Positions 35,451-44,514 are shown, counted from the first letter of the stretch. The stretch: 64,000 bases of DNA from an uncultured Lachnospiraceae bacterium (GCA_900315735.1 ONAD01000010.1:1-64000), one strand, 5' to 3'. The notes: generated from the sequence alone by a model not told the origin. Numbers and translations: made by a program.

Positions 35451-35901
35451 CTGCCTTCTTTGCTTCTTCTAAAATATCATAAATTTTGTATCTTACCGGC
35501 AGGTCATCCTCTACGATAATCTGGCTTGCTTTTCTTGTATCTGTATTGATTACAATCGGTGCTTTTAAGTTCACTGCAAGTTCTTTGATATCCTGTGGCA
35601 CGGTAACGGTTACCAGTACATAAAGATTATCTTCCTTAATGGTTCCAAGGTTCTTTAACAGTTCGTCTTCCACGCTCGGATTATATGTTTCACATACAAG
35701 AAGCGGATCCATTACCGGAAATGCTACCTCCGGCTCATCCATGGACTGTAACCAGGATATGGATGGTTTGCCTTCTTTCTCTTCATCAAAGATTAAAGTA
35801 AACTTTTTCATATCCGGAAATCCAATGATTCCATCCTCAAATGTTATGATTTTGCTTTCATCAATTTCTATTTCCCCAAACAATCTTGTTGCTGCTTTCA
35901 T
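35443..35901 (-). CDS. fliW: Flagellar assembly factor FliW
   Basis: The 152-aa protein has the family features [44 protein letters not shown] and [20 protein letters not shown]. FliW binds free flagellin and CsrA alternately, so it links flagellin secretion to translation of flagellin mRNA. The gene is between flgL (16 nt) and csrA (8-bp overlap), which is the standard arrangement. Confidence 0.95.
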   Translation of the reverse strand: MKAATRLFGEIEIDESKIITFEDGIIGFPDMKKFTLIFDEEKEGKPSISWLQSMDEPEVAFPVMDPLLVCETYNPSVEDELLKNLGTIKEDNLYVLVTVTVPQDIKELAVNLKAPIVINTDTRKASQIIVEDDLPVRYKIYDILEEAKKAGE

Positions 35902-35917
35902 GCTAGCTTCTCCTTTC

Positions 35918-37429
35918 TTACAGATAATCCAGTAAGGTCTGTCTCTCTAATTTTGCTGCCGCCTGTAAGGATGCCTGATATGCGGTGTAGGATGAAGTAT
36001 AGTCAATGATAATCTCTGATAAATCTTTATCTTCATTATCTGACTTCAATGCCTCTACTGTTTCCTGCTGATTAGACATACGGTTCTTTGTAATATCAAG
36101 CTGCTGTCCCTTGCTTCCCACGTCTGTAATTGCAAGGTTTACATCTGACATATAGCCTTCAAATTTCGTCAGTCCTCTGCTAAATACAGTCTGTAACTGA
36201 TGGTCTGCATAATCTGCCTGCTTCTGGGCTGCTGCAAGACAGTTCTCCAAATATTCCTGGTCTTCCTTAGAGGAATACTGGCTTAAGCCCTGCATTTCCT
36301 TAATATTATCCACTACAGTATGTGCATCAATGGCTGACTGTACCACAGAAGTGAGATTATCCAAATCTCTTCCGATATCAGAATTAAATACGGTGCTTGC
36401 CTGTGTATTTACTACCAGTGTCTGATTGGATGCAATGGTATATTCAATATCCTGGCGGATTCTCTTTCCATCTTCAAAGTTGGTATATTCAATCGGATTA
36501 GCTGTATCTGTATTATTGGTACAGTCAAAATAATTCTCCGGTCTTAATTCTCCTTTGGAAAATCCGGTCTTGTCATAATTTACAGAAACGGTTGCTCCTA
36601 ATGATTTAAGATTGGACGCAAGTGTTTTTCCCATCAGGAATTCACCAGTATCTTTATTAAAGACAATGTCATTATCTCCTATTGCATAGGAGGATGCTTC
36701 CAAATCACTGGTTGTAAGAGTAGTAACATTCAGTTCCTGTGTGGTCTGCTGTCCTGTTGTTGTATCTTTATAGCTGTAGCTGATTTTTCCGTCCGTAATA
36801 TCCGTAATGTTATCATAGGAAAGACGTAATCTGTGCAATGTGGTATTCTCCGGTGTACCCGGTGTTGTCTTTGCCGCTACATCTGCCGCTGTCGGAGTTG
36901 TAACATTGCCATAAGAATAATTATATTCTTCGATTTTATCTGCGGATAAATACTCACTGATATTATAAGTTTCTTTGCTGTCAGCCTGGAAGGTTAAGGT
37001 TGAATTGGTCTTATAACCGGTAAATACGGTTCTTCCGGCATAATCTGCATCACCCTCTGAATAAATCTGGTCGCTTAAGGACTGTAACTGTTTTAAAATT
37101 GTCTTACGGTCTTCTTCGGTCAGTGTTCCATTGGCTCCGGCATCACACTGGGTATGAATGGTGGTCAGCAGTTTTTTCATGTTGGTAAGAGATGTTTCTG
37201 TAACATCTAACCACGCTTCCGCATCCGGAATATTCTTTTCATAATACTGATTAATCTGGCTTAAACTGCTACGCAGACGAAGTGCACGGATGGCAATAAC
37301 CGGATCATCGGACGGCTTGCTGATTTTCTTCTGTGAAGTCATCTGATTATTCAATGTATTTACATTGGTTTTATTTCCGTTGATATTTACTTTGGTATTG
37401 CTCATAATCATGTTATTGGTTATTCTCAT
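35918..37429 (-). CDS. flgL: Flagellar hook-filament junction protein FlgL
   Basis: The 503-aa protein opens MRITNNMIMSNTKVNINGNK, typical for FlgL, and has KISKPSDDPVIAIRALRLRS and EAWLDVTETSLTNMKKLL. The C-terminal flagellin-like helix is SYTAYQASLQAAAKLERQTL. It joins the hook-associated protein FlgK to the filament. At about 500 aa it is longer than the ~300 aa of many bacteria, with an insertion in the centre (DADYAGRTVFTGYKT onward). It is 14 nt from the preceding flgK-like gene. Confidence 0.92.
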   Translation of the reverse strand: MRITNNMIMSNTKVNINGNKTNVNTLNNQMTSQKKISKPSDDPVIAIRALRLRSSLSQINQYYEKNIPDAEAWLDVTETSLTNMKKLLTTIHTQCDAGANGTLTEEDRKTILKQLQSLSDQIYSEGDADYAGRTVFTGYKTNSTLTFQADSKETYNISEYLSADKIEEYNYSYGNVTTPTAADVAAKTTPGTPENTTLHRLRLSYDNITDITDGKISYSYKDTTTGQQTTQELNVTTLTTSDLEASSYAIGDNDIVFNKDTGEFLMGKTLASNLKSLGATVSVNYDKTGFSKGELRPENYFDCTNNTDTANPIEYTNFEDGKRIRQDIEYTIASNQTLVVNTQASTVFNSDIGRDLDNLTSVVQSAIDAHTVVDNIKEMQGLSQYSSKEDQEYLENCLAAAQKQADYADHQLQTVFSRGLTKFEGYMSDVNLAITDVGSKGQQLDITKNRMSNQQETVEALKSDNEDKDLSEIIIDYTSSYTAYQASLQAAAKLERQTLLDYL

Positions 37430-37443
37430 TCTAACAAACCTCC

Positions 37444-39294
37444 TTATACTCCGGTCTCTAAGATTAATCTGTCATACATCTCTGCCATAACAGAAACCAT
37501 CTTGGATGCCAGATTATATGCATTCTGGAATTTTACCAAGTCCAGTGCTTCTTCATCTTCATCTACACCGGATACAGACTGTCTCTGCATATTGATAGTA
37601 GATTCAATGTTGGAATAGTTCTTACTGAAAATCTCTGCTTCTTCTGTATCTACAGAAATATCGGAAAGCAGACACTGCAGGAAACTATCTGCCCCAGTTC
37701 CACGGTAAAGCTTGGTATCACTTTCTAATTTCTTCAGGCTATCCAGTAATGTATATTTATCCACACCATCGGTGTATTCTGACTTGGTTACTGCTGCAAA
37801 TCTTCCCGGGTCTGTTATGGACTCTGAATTTACCGCAAAGTTTAATGCAGTCAGCTGATAATAGGTATTGGAACCGGAGGATATCTGTGTATCTGTAAAA
37901 TCATATTCTCCGCCTAAAGCTTTCTTTCCTACAAAGAAGCTTCCCATTTCATTTCCATTTAAATCTACTGCCGGGTCGTTTGGGTCTCCTCTTTCAATAT
38001 CATTAAATGCTTTTGTAAAGCTTCTTAAGAACTGGTTCATCTGGGACATATAGTACGGAATTCCCATGGCGTCTACACTCTTTCCTATGCTGACATTTTC
38101 TCCTAAGAACTTGCTTCTCTGGGATGCATTTAACTCCTGCTTTAATGTAAAAGTATAACTTCCATCTGCATTGATGGTAAAATCGGAATAGAGGTAATCA
38201 TTGTTTAATACGGTTATAATTCCCTGTTCTGCAATGGATAATTTCTCTACATCTGTCATGGATGGATTCTTTACAGTAATCTGTGTTACTGTTCTTCCAT
38301 CTACTACCGTATTCTGGATACTTCCGGCTTCTGTTCCTATTTTACCGGTAAAGTTTTCTGCATTATTTCCATCCCGCATTTCAAATAAAGCTCTTAAGCT
38401 TCCACCCATGGATGCGCTGGCTGCATTGAATTTTACTCCGGTATCTGACCAGGTTAAATCGTATAATCCATCGATATCTGTCTGGTTAATCTTCTGTTCT
38501 CTTGCTTCATAAGAAAGCGTACGATAATCATAACCGTCTACCATGGTCTGTCCATTGATTTTCACGGTGTATTTATTGATTCCAAGATCCATATCCGGAT
38601 AGTTGCTGTTCGTAATCGGCACCTCGGATATTTCAACCGGAACAATTTCCGAAAGTTCATCTACTAAAAGTGCTCTCTTATCTCTTAATTCATTGGCATG
38701 TCCGCCATTGAGTTCTACCTGATTAATCTGTTTATTAATCAAGGCAATTTTCTCTGCAATGGAGTTTACATTATCTACCGTAGACTTAATCTCATTGTTT
38801 AAGGTTCCCTGCAATTCCTGAAGATTCGTAGCCACTCCGTTGAAATAGGTAGCAAGGCTCTGAGCACTTCCGATGAACTGTTTTCTTACATTTTCATCAA
38901 AGTTCGTATGCTGTGTGGTATCCAGATTATTAAACATGGTTTTTAATAAAGTGGAAAAACCTTTTTCCGTATCATCATCCGTAAAATAGGTCTGAATCTG
39001 TTCCATATAGTAAAGACGTTTCTGATACAGACCCAGATTGCCATTATTGTTCCAGTATTTGGTATCATAATAGCTGTCCCGAAGCTGTGTAATGGAAACT
39101 GCATTTACTCCGGTTCCGGTAGTTCCGTATTTTGCATTGACACGCATTCCTTCGCCGGCCTCTTTATTGGTTACCTGTTTGCTGTAACCCTTGGTCTGTA
39201 CGTTGGATATGTTATTCGCTGCAGTATTTACGGATGCCTGAAACGCATTTAACGCAGATGCTGCTATATTTAATCCGAAAAATTGTGATGGCAT
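37444..39294 (-). CDS. flgK: Flagellar hook-associated protein FlgK (second copy)
   Basis: The 616-aa protein has the N-terminal rod/hook domain AASALNAFQASVNTAANNIS with NVQTKGYSKQVTNKEAGEGM. The C-terminus is DEDEEALDLVKFQNAYNLAS with a final MVSVMAEMYDRLILETGV. It is one of two FlgK-like genes in tandem (the other is 39310-41055, 15 nt upstream). The two differ in length and in the middle, so they may form separate junction layers or be used at different times. Both ends are intact. Confidence 0.85.
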   Translation of the reverse strand: MPSQFFGLNIAASALNAFQASVNTAANNISNVQTKGYSKQVTNKEAGEGMRVNAKYGTTGTGVNAVSITQLRDSYYDTKYWNNNGNLGLYQKRLYYMEQIQTYFTDDDTEKGFSTLLKTMFNNLDTTQHTNFDENVRKQFIGSAQSLATYFNGVATNLQELQGTLNNEIKSTVDNVNSIAEKIALINKQINQVELNGGHANELRDKRALLVDELSEIVPVEISEVPITNSNYPDMDLGINKYTVKINGQTMVDGYDYRTLSYEAREQKINQTDIDGLYDLTWSDTGVKFNAASASMGGSLRALFEMRDGNNAENFTGKIGTEAGSIQNTVVDGRTVTQITVKNPSMTDVEKLSIAEQGIITVLNNDYLYSDFTINADGSYTFTLKQELNASQRSKFLGENVSIGKSVDAMGIPYYMSQMNQFLRSFTKAFNDIERGDPNDPAVDLNGNEMGSFFVGKKALGGEYDFTDTQISSGSNTYYQLTALNFAVNSESITDPGRFAAVTKSEYTDGVDKYTLLDSLKKLESDTKLYRGTGADSFLQCLLSDISVDTEEAEIFSKNYSNIESTINMQRQSVSGVDEDEEALDLVKFQNAYNLASKMVSVMAEMYDRLILETGV

Positions 39295-39309
39295 ATTCTC
39301 TCACCTCTT

Positions 39310-41055
39310 TTAACTCAATCCGTTAATTAATGTCTCTATCATATCACTTACTACATTCATAAACCGGCTGGCGGCATTATAAGCATTCTGAAACTGAATC
39401 ATACTGGTAAGTTCTTCATCTGAAGAAACTCCGATTACCTGCTGGCGCTTATTATCTACCGTATTTACCGTACTGTCCAAGGTCTCTGACATAGTATAAT
39501 AAACCGAGCCTGCAGTTCCCGTTTCACCAATCATCTGTGCATAATATTCCATAAAGGTACATTTGCTGGTAGCATTTGGATTCAGAGAAACTTCACTCTT
39601 CTTCCACATCTCTGTAAATGCGGTACCAAGCTGCTGTGCCACCTGCTTATTATCGCTGTCCTGTGTCAGGTGCGGGATACTGGACGGCTGGCTGATAATT
39701 TCATCGTTTACCTTAAGACTGGATAAAGTATACATCTTCGAAATATCTGTTGCACTTTCTTCGTTGTATACATAGTAAGTCTTGGTATTTCCGGCTGCAT
39801 CCGTTACATTTACTTTTGTATAACGGTCCGTTCCCACTCTTGAGAAAAGCTCCTGTGGTGGAAGCTTTCCATCACTTCCCACTGCACAGTTATCTGCATC
39901 TAAAACCTTCATTCCCTGTGTAATGGTAAAGGTACTTCCATCCGCTGTTGTTCCGGTCAAATCTGCTCCGGTATATTCGATATTCGGGCAGAAGATATCA
40001 TTGATTGCTGTTACAAGTTTATGTACAAACTGGTCTAATTCTGCTTCGGTAGAAAGCATAACTGACATTCCGGCATCATCATTGTAATCCTGACGGGATT
40101 TTCCTTCTATGTCACGGTAATCTGCCACATAATTTCCACGCTGCATCACCAGTGCCTTCAGTTCTCCAATGTCTGTATTATATGCAGATGAGATATCCAC
40201 ATTAAAATTAAATACATCCGCTTTCTGCCCACGATTGGTATCTGACATCTGTGGCCAGTACGGTGTAATATAACCGGTCTCATCATCTACGCTTTTTCCC
40301 ATTTCATATACCTGGGCACGATTTACAAAATCTACACCTTCAATAGAAACAAATACAGTTCCATCATATTTTTCATCATAATCAATATGAACAAGACCTG
40401 CCAGCTCATCCAGTGCATTGTCTCTCTGGTCCCTTAATTCCATTGCAGTCTCGACTCCGCCGGCTTCGATTTTTACAATGCTTTCGTTTAAATCGTAGAT
40501 TTTCTTTCCCAGTTCATTGATTCGGTCAATATCCTTGGAAATTTTTGTATTTAAATTATTCTGATAGTTCTGTAAACTTGTGTAAACGGCTTTCGCCCGG
40601 CTGATAAACAGACTCGATTTCTGCATTACAAGGTTCTGATTTACAGAATCGGAAGGGTCCTTGGCGAACTCTTCAAATGCAGTATATAAAGATGAGATAC
40701 TATCCTGAAACGCTTCTCCCTCCAACTCCTGAAAATAAGTATAAATTTCATTGGTTGCAGAGTAGCATGCGGAGTAGAAAGACTGTCTTCCAGTCTCAGT
40801 CCGATATCTTTTATCTAAAAACATATCTCTTGAATGAATGACATCTGCAATACTTACACCAAGTCCGGACTGCTGATTACTGATTGCTGCATTTTTATCA
40901 AATGTATTGTAATGACGGTCCGCCTGAATGACCTGCTGGCGTACATATCCTGTTGTGTCAACATTCGCAAGGTTGTTTGCTGTCGTATTTAAGGCATTCT
41001 GGCTTGTTCGAAGTCCAGAAGAACCAATATATAAACTTCCCATTCCATTTGCCAT
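39310..41055 (-). CDS. flgK: Flagellar hook-associated protein FlgK (first copy)
   Basis: This 581-aa protein has the N-terminal motif GSSGLRTSQNALNTTANNLA followed by NVDTTGYVRQQVIQ. Its C-terminal helices are SSDEELTSMIQFQNAYNAAS and VVSDMIETLINGLS. These are the FlgK signatures; it joins hook and filament. It follows flgN by 17 nt, the usual place of flgK, so it is the more conventional of the two copies. Confidence 0.88.
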   Translation of the reverse strand: MANGMGSLYIGSSGLRTSQNALNTTANNLANVDTTGYVRQQVIQADRHYNTFDKNAAISNQQSGLGVSIADVIHSRDMFLDKRYRTETGRQSFYSACYSATNEIYTYFQELEGEAFQDSISSLYTAFEEFAKDPSDSVNQNLVMQKSSLFISRAKAVYTSLQNYQNNLNTKISKDIDRINELGKKIYDLNESIVKIEAGGVETAMELRDQRDNALDELAGLVHIDYDEKYDGTVFVSIEGVDFVNRAQVYEMGKSVDDETGYITPYWPQMSDTNRGQKADVFNFNVDISSAYNTDIGELKALVMQRGNYVADYRDIEGKSRQDYNDDAGMSVMLSTEAELDQFVHKLVTAINDIFCPNIEYTGADLTGTTADGSTFTITQGMKVLDADNCAVGSDGKLPPQELFSRVGTDRYTKVNVTDAAGNTKTYYVYNEESATDISKMYTLSSLKVNDEIISQPSSIPHLTQDSDNKQVAQQLGTAFTEMWKKSEVSLNPNATSKCTFMEYYAQMIGETGTAGSVYYTMSETLDSTVNTVDNKRQQVIGVSSDEELTSMIQFQNAYNAASRFMNVVSDMIETLINGLS

Positions 41056-41072
41056 GGTACATTTCCTCCTGC

Positions 41073-41585
41073 CTACTGTTTCGTGTCAAAAGCGCTGCTT
41101 CCTAACAAATCTCCGGTATTATACGCAGACTTGTTGTAATTTGCCGTTTCCGGTGCCTGTCGCAGACTCTTAAACAAGGTCAGGTCAAACTCCACCATCT
41201 CTAAGGACTGTTTAATCAGTGCCTGATTCTGTGTGTTTAGCTGTGCCATTTCCTTTAACGTCTTGCGAAGTTTATCCCGAAGTGAAATAAGGCGGCTTTG
41301 TTCCTTTGGCTGTGATTCCAGTATCTGTATCATGGTCTCAATGGTAAAATCATCCTTTGATTTTCCCAGCACATCTGCCATGTCCTGTAAGATGGTTCTG
41401 CGGCGCACTTCATATCCATGAAGCACATCTGTCATTTCCTGCTCCATTGCAGTAATCTCTTCCAATCTCTTTACATCTCCAGCAATCAGTACATCTGTTT
41501 TCTCTTTTGAAAGAACAATTAACTCCTGATATTGCTTATCTTCCTGCAGAAGTACATCTGCCAAATCATCCATCAAACTAGCCAC
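41073..41585 (-). CDS. flgN: FlgN family flagellar export chaperone
   Basis: The 170-aa, mostly helical protein (MASLMDDLADVLLQEDKQYQ, then LIVLSKEKTDVLIAGDVKRL) has the pattern of FlgN, the chaperone for FlgK and FlgL. Its C-terminal SLRQAPETANYNKSAYNTGD region is a family trait in clostridia. It sits between flgM (16 nt) and flgK. Confidence 0.85.
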   Translation of the reverse strand: MASLMDDLADVLLQEDKQYQELIVLSKEKTDVLIAGDVKRLEEITAMEQEMTDVLHGYEVRRRTILQDMADVLGKSKDDFTIETMIQILESQPKEQSRLISLRDKLRKTLKEMAQLNTQNQALIKQSLEMVEFDLTLFKSLRQAPETANYNKSAYNTGDLLGSSAFDTKQ

Positions 41586-41601
41586 GACTTATCCTCACTT
41601 C

Positions 41602-41883
41602 TTACTTCTTCATTTCGTTATATTTTGCCAGTAACATACTTGCAAAATCTCCGGAATCCACATCATATTTTCCTGACTGGACACTTGTTTTCAGTTCTGC
41701 TACTTTATCTTCCCTGATATCCGAAGCTTCTGCGACTGCCTGTTTTGCGATCTGGTAATCTCTTCCCAACTGGGAAATCTGCACTTCATCCCTGCCAGTG
41801 CTTACACCATATGGCTGCTGTACTTTACCAGTCTTACTTGTTTTATATATGGATGCGATCTGGTTATAAGCTTCTATACGCAT
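41602..41883 (-). CDS. flgM: Anti-sigma-28 factor FlgM
   Basis: The start at 41883 (MRIEAYNQIASIYKT) has GGAG 7 nt upstream and is preferred to a longer frame. The 93-aa protein has a disordered N-terminus and the conserved C-terminal region DEVQISQLGRDYQIAKQAV, ending with VQSGKYDVDSGDFASMLLAK. FlgM holds the flagellar sigma factor inactive until the hook is complete and FlgM is exported. A sigma-28-type promoter lies 55 nt upstream, giving the usual feedback loop. Confidence 0.92.
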   Translation of the reverse strand: MRIEAYNQIASIYKTSKTGKVQQPYGVSTGRDEVQISQLGRDYQIAKQAVAEASDIREDKVAELKTSVQSGKYDVDSGDFASMLLAKYNEMKK

Positions 41884-41937
41884 AACGGCATCTCCTTTCT
41901 TCCTTGAAATGATTCGCATTTCTGCTGTCTAATCTAT

Positions 41938-41964
41938 TTATCGGACGTTTCTTTGGAAAACTTA
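41938..41964 (-). promoter_or_regulatory. Sigma-28-type promoter of flgM operon
   Basis: The minus strand reads TAAG-N15-TCCGATAA, a near-consensus flagellar sigma site, 55 nt upstream of the flgM start. The IS element right end is 78 bp farther upstream, so this promoter is intact. Confidence 0.8.
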
Positions 41965-42023
41965 GCAAAAATTTAAGAAAATATTTTTCCTGCCGTTTTT
42001 CCTCCTGTTATCGGCCTATAAGA

Positions 42024-42038
42024 ATAACCCCGGTATCT
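42024..42038. terminator. Left half of a terminator hairpin split by the IS
   Basis: Sequence ATAACCCCGGTATC here is the exact reverse complement of GATACCGGGGTTAT at 43512-43525. With the IS and one CTT target copy removed, the two halves join as a 14-bp stem with a TCTTCT loop. This is a terminator-like hairpin at the end of the minus-strand operon that stops at 43550. Confidence 0.75.
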
Positions 42039-42087
42039 CTTTGATATGTACCCTCTTTACTGGACAACCAGTAAGGAGGGTGTTTTT

Positions 42088-42651
42088 ATGCGTTATAGTT
42101 ATGAGTTTAAACTGATGTGTGTTGAATTGTATCATTCAGGTTCGTATCCAGATATCCCAGAGGGTACGAATCCAGATACTCTCAAAAGACATATACGAGA
42201 ATGGTCTGGATTGGTTGATTTACATGGCTCAGAAGTTTTAAAACATAAGGTGTTCAATAAAGTGTGGACACCGGAAGAAAAGCTTGAACTGGTTTTAATG
42301 GTTATTGCAGGTATACCAAGGAGAAAAGTTGCCATAGAAGCAGGAATCAGCGCAGGAATGCTTTATCAATGGGTATACAAATATAAATCACAAGGATATA
42401 ATGGATTAGTAGAAAGTAAAAAAGGACGTCCAACAAAGGAATCAAGAATGAAGAAGTCAACAAATCCATTACCTTTAACAGAATCAGAACGAGAAGAACT
42501 GATACGCTTGAGAGCTGAAAACGAATATATCAAAGCCGAGAATGAAGTAATAAAAAAACGGATCGCCTTGAGGCAAGAAAAATGGGCTGCGCAACTCAAG
42601 GCGAAAAAGCAGCAATCATCAAAAAACTTAGAGAAAAAGGATACCAATTAA
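42088..42651 (+). CDS. IS3-family transposase OrfA
   Basis: The ATG at 42088 (MRYSYEFKLMCVELYHSGSY) has AAGGAGGG 7 nt before it. The 187-aa protein has a two-part helix-turn-helix (LVLMVIAGIPRRKVAIEAGI, then GMLYQWVYKYKSQG) and a C-terminal leucine-zipper-like coiled coil (RLRAENEYIKAENEVIKKRI). It recognises the IS ends. Frame -1 relative to it continues as OrfB from the A-rich stretch near 42545-42585, so a programmed frameshift probably makes the OrfAB transposase. Confidence 0.88.
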   Translation: MRYSYEFKLMCVELYHSGSYPDIPEGTNPDTLKRHIREWSGLVDLHGSEVLKHKVFNKVWTPEEKLELVLMVIAGIPRRKVAIEAGISAGMLYQWVYKYKSQGYNGLVESKKGRPTKESRMKKSTNPLPLTESEREELIRLRAENEYIKAENEVIKKRIALRQEKWAAQLKAKKQQSSKNLEKKDTN

Positions 42652-43469
42652 AATATCTCCTTAAAGCAATGCACATGGCTAGATCTACTTACTATTTTGA
42701 GATTAGCAGAAACGATGTTGTTGCCGGACGCAATCAAGAAATACTAGAAGAAATAAAAAGTATTTTTGTTGAGAACAAGCGCAGATATGGTGTAAGACAG
42801 GTTCACCAGGAACTTATTAATCGCGGGTATCAGGTGAACCATAAAAGAGTTCAGCGTCTTATGCATGAAGCAGGTCTAGCCGGGAAAAGACCAAAGGAGA
42901 AATATCATTCTTATAAGGGTGAAGTTGGTAAGATTGCTGACAACATAATAGACAGGGATTTCAGTACAACTTTGCCTTTACAAAAATGGACCACAGATGT
43001 ATCACAGTTCAATTTTTCATGGGGAAAGTGTTATATTTCTCCAGTGCTAGATATGAATACAAATGAAATCATCTCATATGATTTATCCATGAGTCCTAAT
43101 CTTGAACAGATAAAAAGAATGCTGAATAGAGCATTCGAAAAATTTCCTTCAGTTGAAGGATTGATATTTCATTCAGATCAAGGCTGGCAGTATCAACATG
43201 CTTATTTTAGAAATGCTTTACAGGAACATGGCATTATACAATCCATGTCACGAAAAGGTAATTGTTATGATAATTGTATTATGGAGACATTCTTTGGACG
43301 ATTAAAAAATGAAATGTATTATGGCTATGAAAAAAACTATTCTTCTTTCGAAGAATTTTCACAAGCGATTGAAGAATATATAGATTATTATAATAACAAA
43401 AGAATTCAGGCAAAAACAAAATGGATGCCGCCTGTACAATACAGGATAGCATCCATGTGTTCAGCCTAG
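42582..43469 (+). CDS. IS3-family transposase OrfB (DDE integrase)
   Basis: The frame is 295 aa from its first ATG but is probably translated as the OrfAB fusion. It has an HTH_21-like segment (RRYGVRQVHQELINRGYQVN) and a full rve/DDE catalytic core: D139 (WTTDVSQF), D199 (FHSDQGW) and E235 (NCIMETFFGRLK). The last two are 35 residues apart (DX35E). The YNNKRIQAKTKWMPPVQYR C-terminus is typical. No frameshift or stop interrupts it, so the IS should be able to move. Confidence 0.9.
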   Translation: MGCATQGEKAAIIKKLREKGYQLKYLLKAMHMARSTYYFEISRNDVVAGRNQEILEEIKSIFVENKRRYGVRQVHQELINRGYQVNHKRVQRLMHEAGLAGKRPKEKYHSYKGEVGKIADNIIDRDFSTTLPLQKWTTDVSQFNFSWGKCYISPVLDMNTNEIISYDLSMSPNLEQIKRMLNRAFEKFPSVEGLIFHSDQGWQYQHAYFRNALQEHGIIQSMSRKGNCYDNCIMETFFGRLKNEMYYGYEKNYSSFEEFSQAIEEYIDYYNNKRIQAKTKWMPPVQYRIASMCSA

Positions 43470-43511
43470 TTCATAAATATGTGTCCAGGATTCTGGGTAC
43501 ATATCACTTCT

Positions 43512-43545
43512 GATACCGGGGTTATCTCTTCTTTTGTTTTCCGTT
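43512..43545 (-). terminator. Right half of the split terminator
   Basis: GATACCGGGGTTAT (43512-43525) is the partner of 42024-42038. It lies 25 nt after the stop codon of the minus-strand gene at 43550. On the minus strand the restored hairpin would be followed by TTATTCTTATA. With the IS in place the hairpin arms are 1.47 kb apart, so termination here is probably lost or weakened. Confidence 0.7.
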
Positions 43546-43549
43546 TTCT

Positions 43550-44251
43550 TTAATAATATCTGTAACTTCTCACCGGATGGCTTGCAGTATACACAATCGA
43601 CAGGATTAAAAGCAGCACGCTGATTCCCGCCAGCACAATAGTCGCAATTGCAAGTCCTTTTTTCTTCGTCTGTAAACCCTGGAATCCACACCAGAATTCC
43701 AGCACAATTATAATTGCTCCGTATGTAATGCCAAAGAAGGATAACAGCAGTCCCACCAGACCGATTACAAAACCTGCAATTGTCCAGTTCTCCCGTGTCT
43801 TCCGGGATTTCTCCACAAACTGATTGGCGCTGTTCTGTGGCGGGATATATCCCTGCTGTGGTGGCATGCCCTGCTGCATCGGTCCTCCCTGCTGCATCGG
43901 CATCCCCTGCTGTGGTGGCATGCCCATCATATCAATGCGATGCAGTTCTACAAACAGCGGTTCTAAATCATCCCGGAAAGATTTCTTTGGAACGGCACCT
44001 ACAAAACCTTCCAGCCCTCTTGGTTTCTCAAAAGTTCCCATATATGCCAGCACAATCACTTCCGTTCCACGAATGTAATATTCTATAGAACGTTTTCCCT
44101 TCATCCATGGGTCATTGAAGAAATAGTAATTGGCATTTGGCTTTGGTATCTGCACATACTGGTTAGCCGCCAGATAATTCTGAATTACCTGATTAATCAC
44201 TGCCGGTGCCGCATGTACGCTAAATCTGTATTCTGTTTTTTCTTTGCTCAT
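43550..44251 (-). CDS. Membrane protein with Pro/Gln/Gly/Met repeats and two transmembrane helices
   Basis: The 233-aa protein has an N-terminal ~110-residue globular part (YRFSVHAAPAVINQVIQNYL) and a short linker of PPQQGM/PMQQGG-type repeats (about residues 115-140). Two predicted membrane helices follow near the C-terminus (IAGFVIGLVGLLLSFFGITY and LAIATIVLAGISVLLLILSI). It probably anchors a cytosolic or external domain to the membrane. I recognise no named family. It starts with GAGAAGGG 3 nt before ATG and is the last gene of the operon that begins at 49904. Confidence 0.6.
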   Translation of the reverse strand: MSKEKTEYRFSVHAAPAVINQVIQNYLAANQYVQIPKPNANYYFFNDPWMKGKRSIEYYIRGTEVIVLAYMGTFEKPRGLEGFVGAVPKKSFRDDLEPLFVELHRIDMMGMPPQQGMPMQQGGPMQQGMPPQQGYIPPQNSANQFVEKSRKTRENWTIAGFVIGLVGLLLSFFGITYGAIIIVLEFWCGFQGLQTKKKGLAIATIVLAGISVLLLILSIVYTASHPVRSYRYY

Positions 44252-44283
44252 TTTCCCTTCTCCTCCACATTATGTAAACCAAT

Positions 44284-44514
44284 TTATTCCATCGGACATC
44301 CGTGGCGTTCCGGTCCTTCCATGCCGCTTACATACCGGGCATTAAATTCCATATTAATCTCCCGGAGTTCCTTCTCTCCATCAATGTATGCCTGATACAT
44401 TTCCACGATTCCGGCACTGCATCCATCGCAGGTTGCAGAAATATTTCCCAATGATTCTGCAACAATTGCCTCACGTTCTTCTTTTGTTGTATCTTTGATT
44501 AAATATCCGCTCAT
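44284..44514 (-). CDS. Small conserved Cys-containing protein (sometimes named PurH-like)
   Basis: This 76-aa protein (GYLIKDTTKEEREAIVAESL, then CDGCSAGIVEMYQAYIDGEK, then NARYVSGMEGPERHGCPM) resembles short proteins common in Lachnospiraceae that are often annotated, without basis, as purine biosynthesis PurH. It has a CxxC and a third cysteine near the C-terminus, a possible metal or redox site. Its ATG overlaps the stop codon of the upstream gene (ATGA). Function unknown. Confidence 0.65.
   Translation of the reverse strand: MSGYLIKDTTKEEREAIVAESLGNISATCDGCSAGIVEMYQAYIDGEKELREINMEFNARYVSGMEGPERHGCPME

Larger units (their letters stand above)
42042..43506 (+). mobile_element. IS3-family insertion sequence (IS150 group), intact
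   Basis: The 1465-bp element has ends TGATATGTACCC and GGGTACATATCA (perfect 12-bp inverted repeat with the TG...CA termini of IS3 elements). It is flanked by a 3-bp direct repeat CTT (42039-42041 and 43507-43509). It encodes two overlapping frames, OrfA and OrfB, in -1 relation. It lies in the loop of an intrinsic terminator between the operon ending at 43550 and the flgM promoter. The exact target copy and intact frames suggest recent insertion. Confidence 0.9.

Noticed and set aside
42008-42015. GCCGATAA on the minus strand upstream of flgM
   Set aside because: No -35 at 15-16 nt; the complete site is at 41938-41964.
43461-43691. Minus-strand open frame across the IS right end
   Set aside because: It crosses the IS boundary and antisense parts of the transposase and membrane-protein genes; no ribosome site and no protein-like pattern.
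43860-43925. Short tandem repeats that might look like a CRISPR or satellite
   Set aside because: They are in-frame codons for PPQQGM-type protein repeats in the membrane protein gene.
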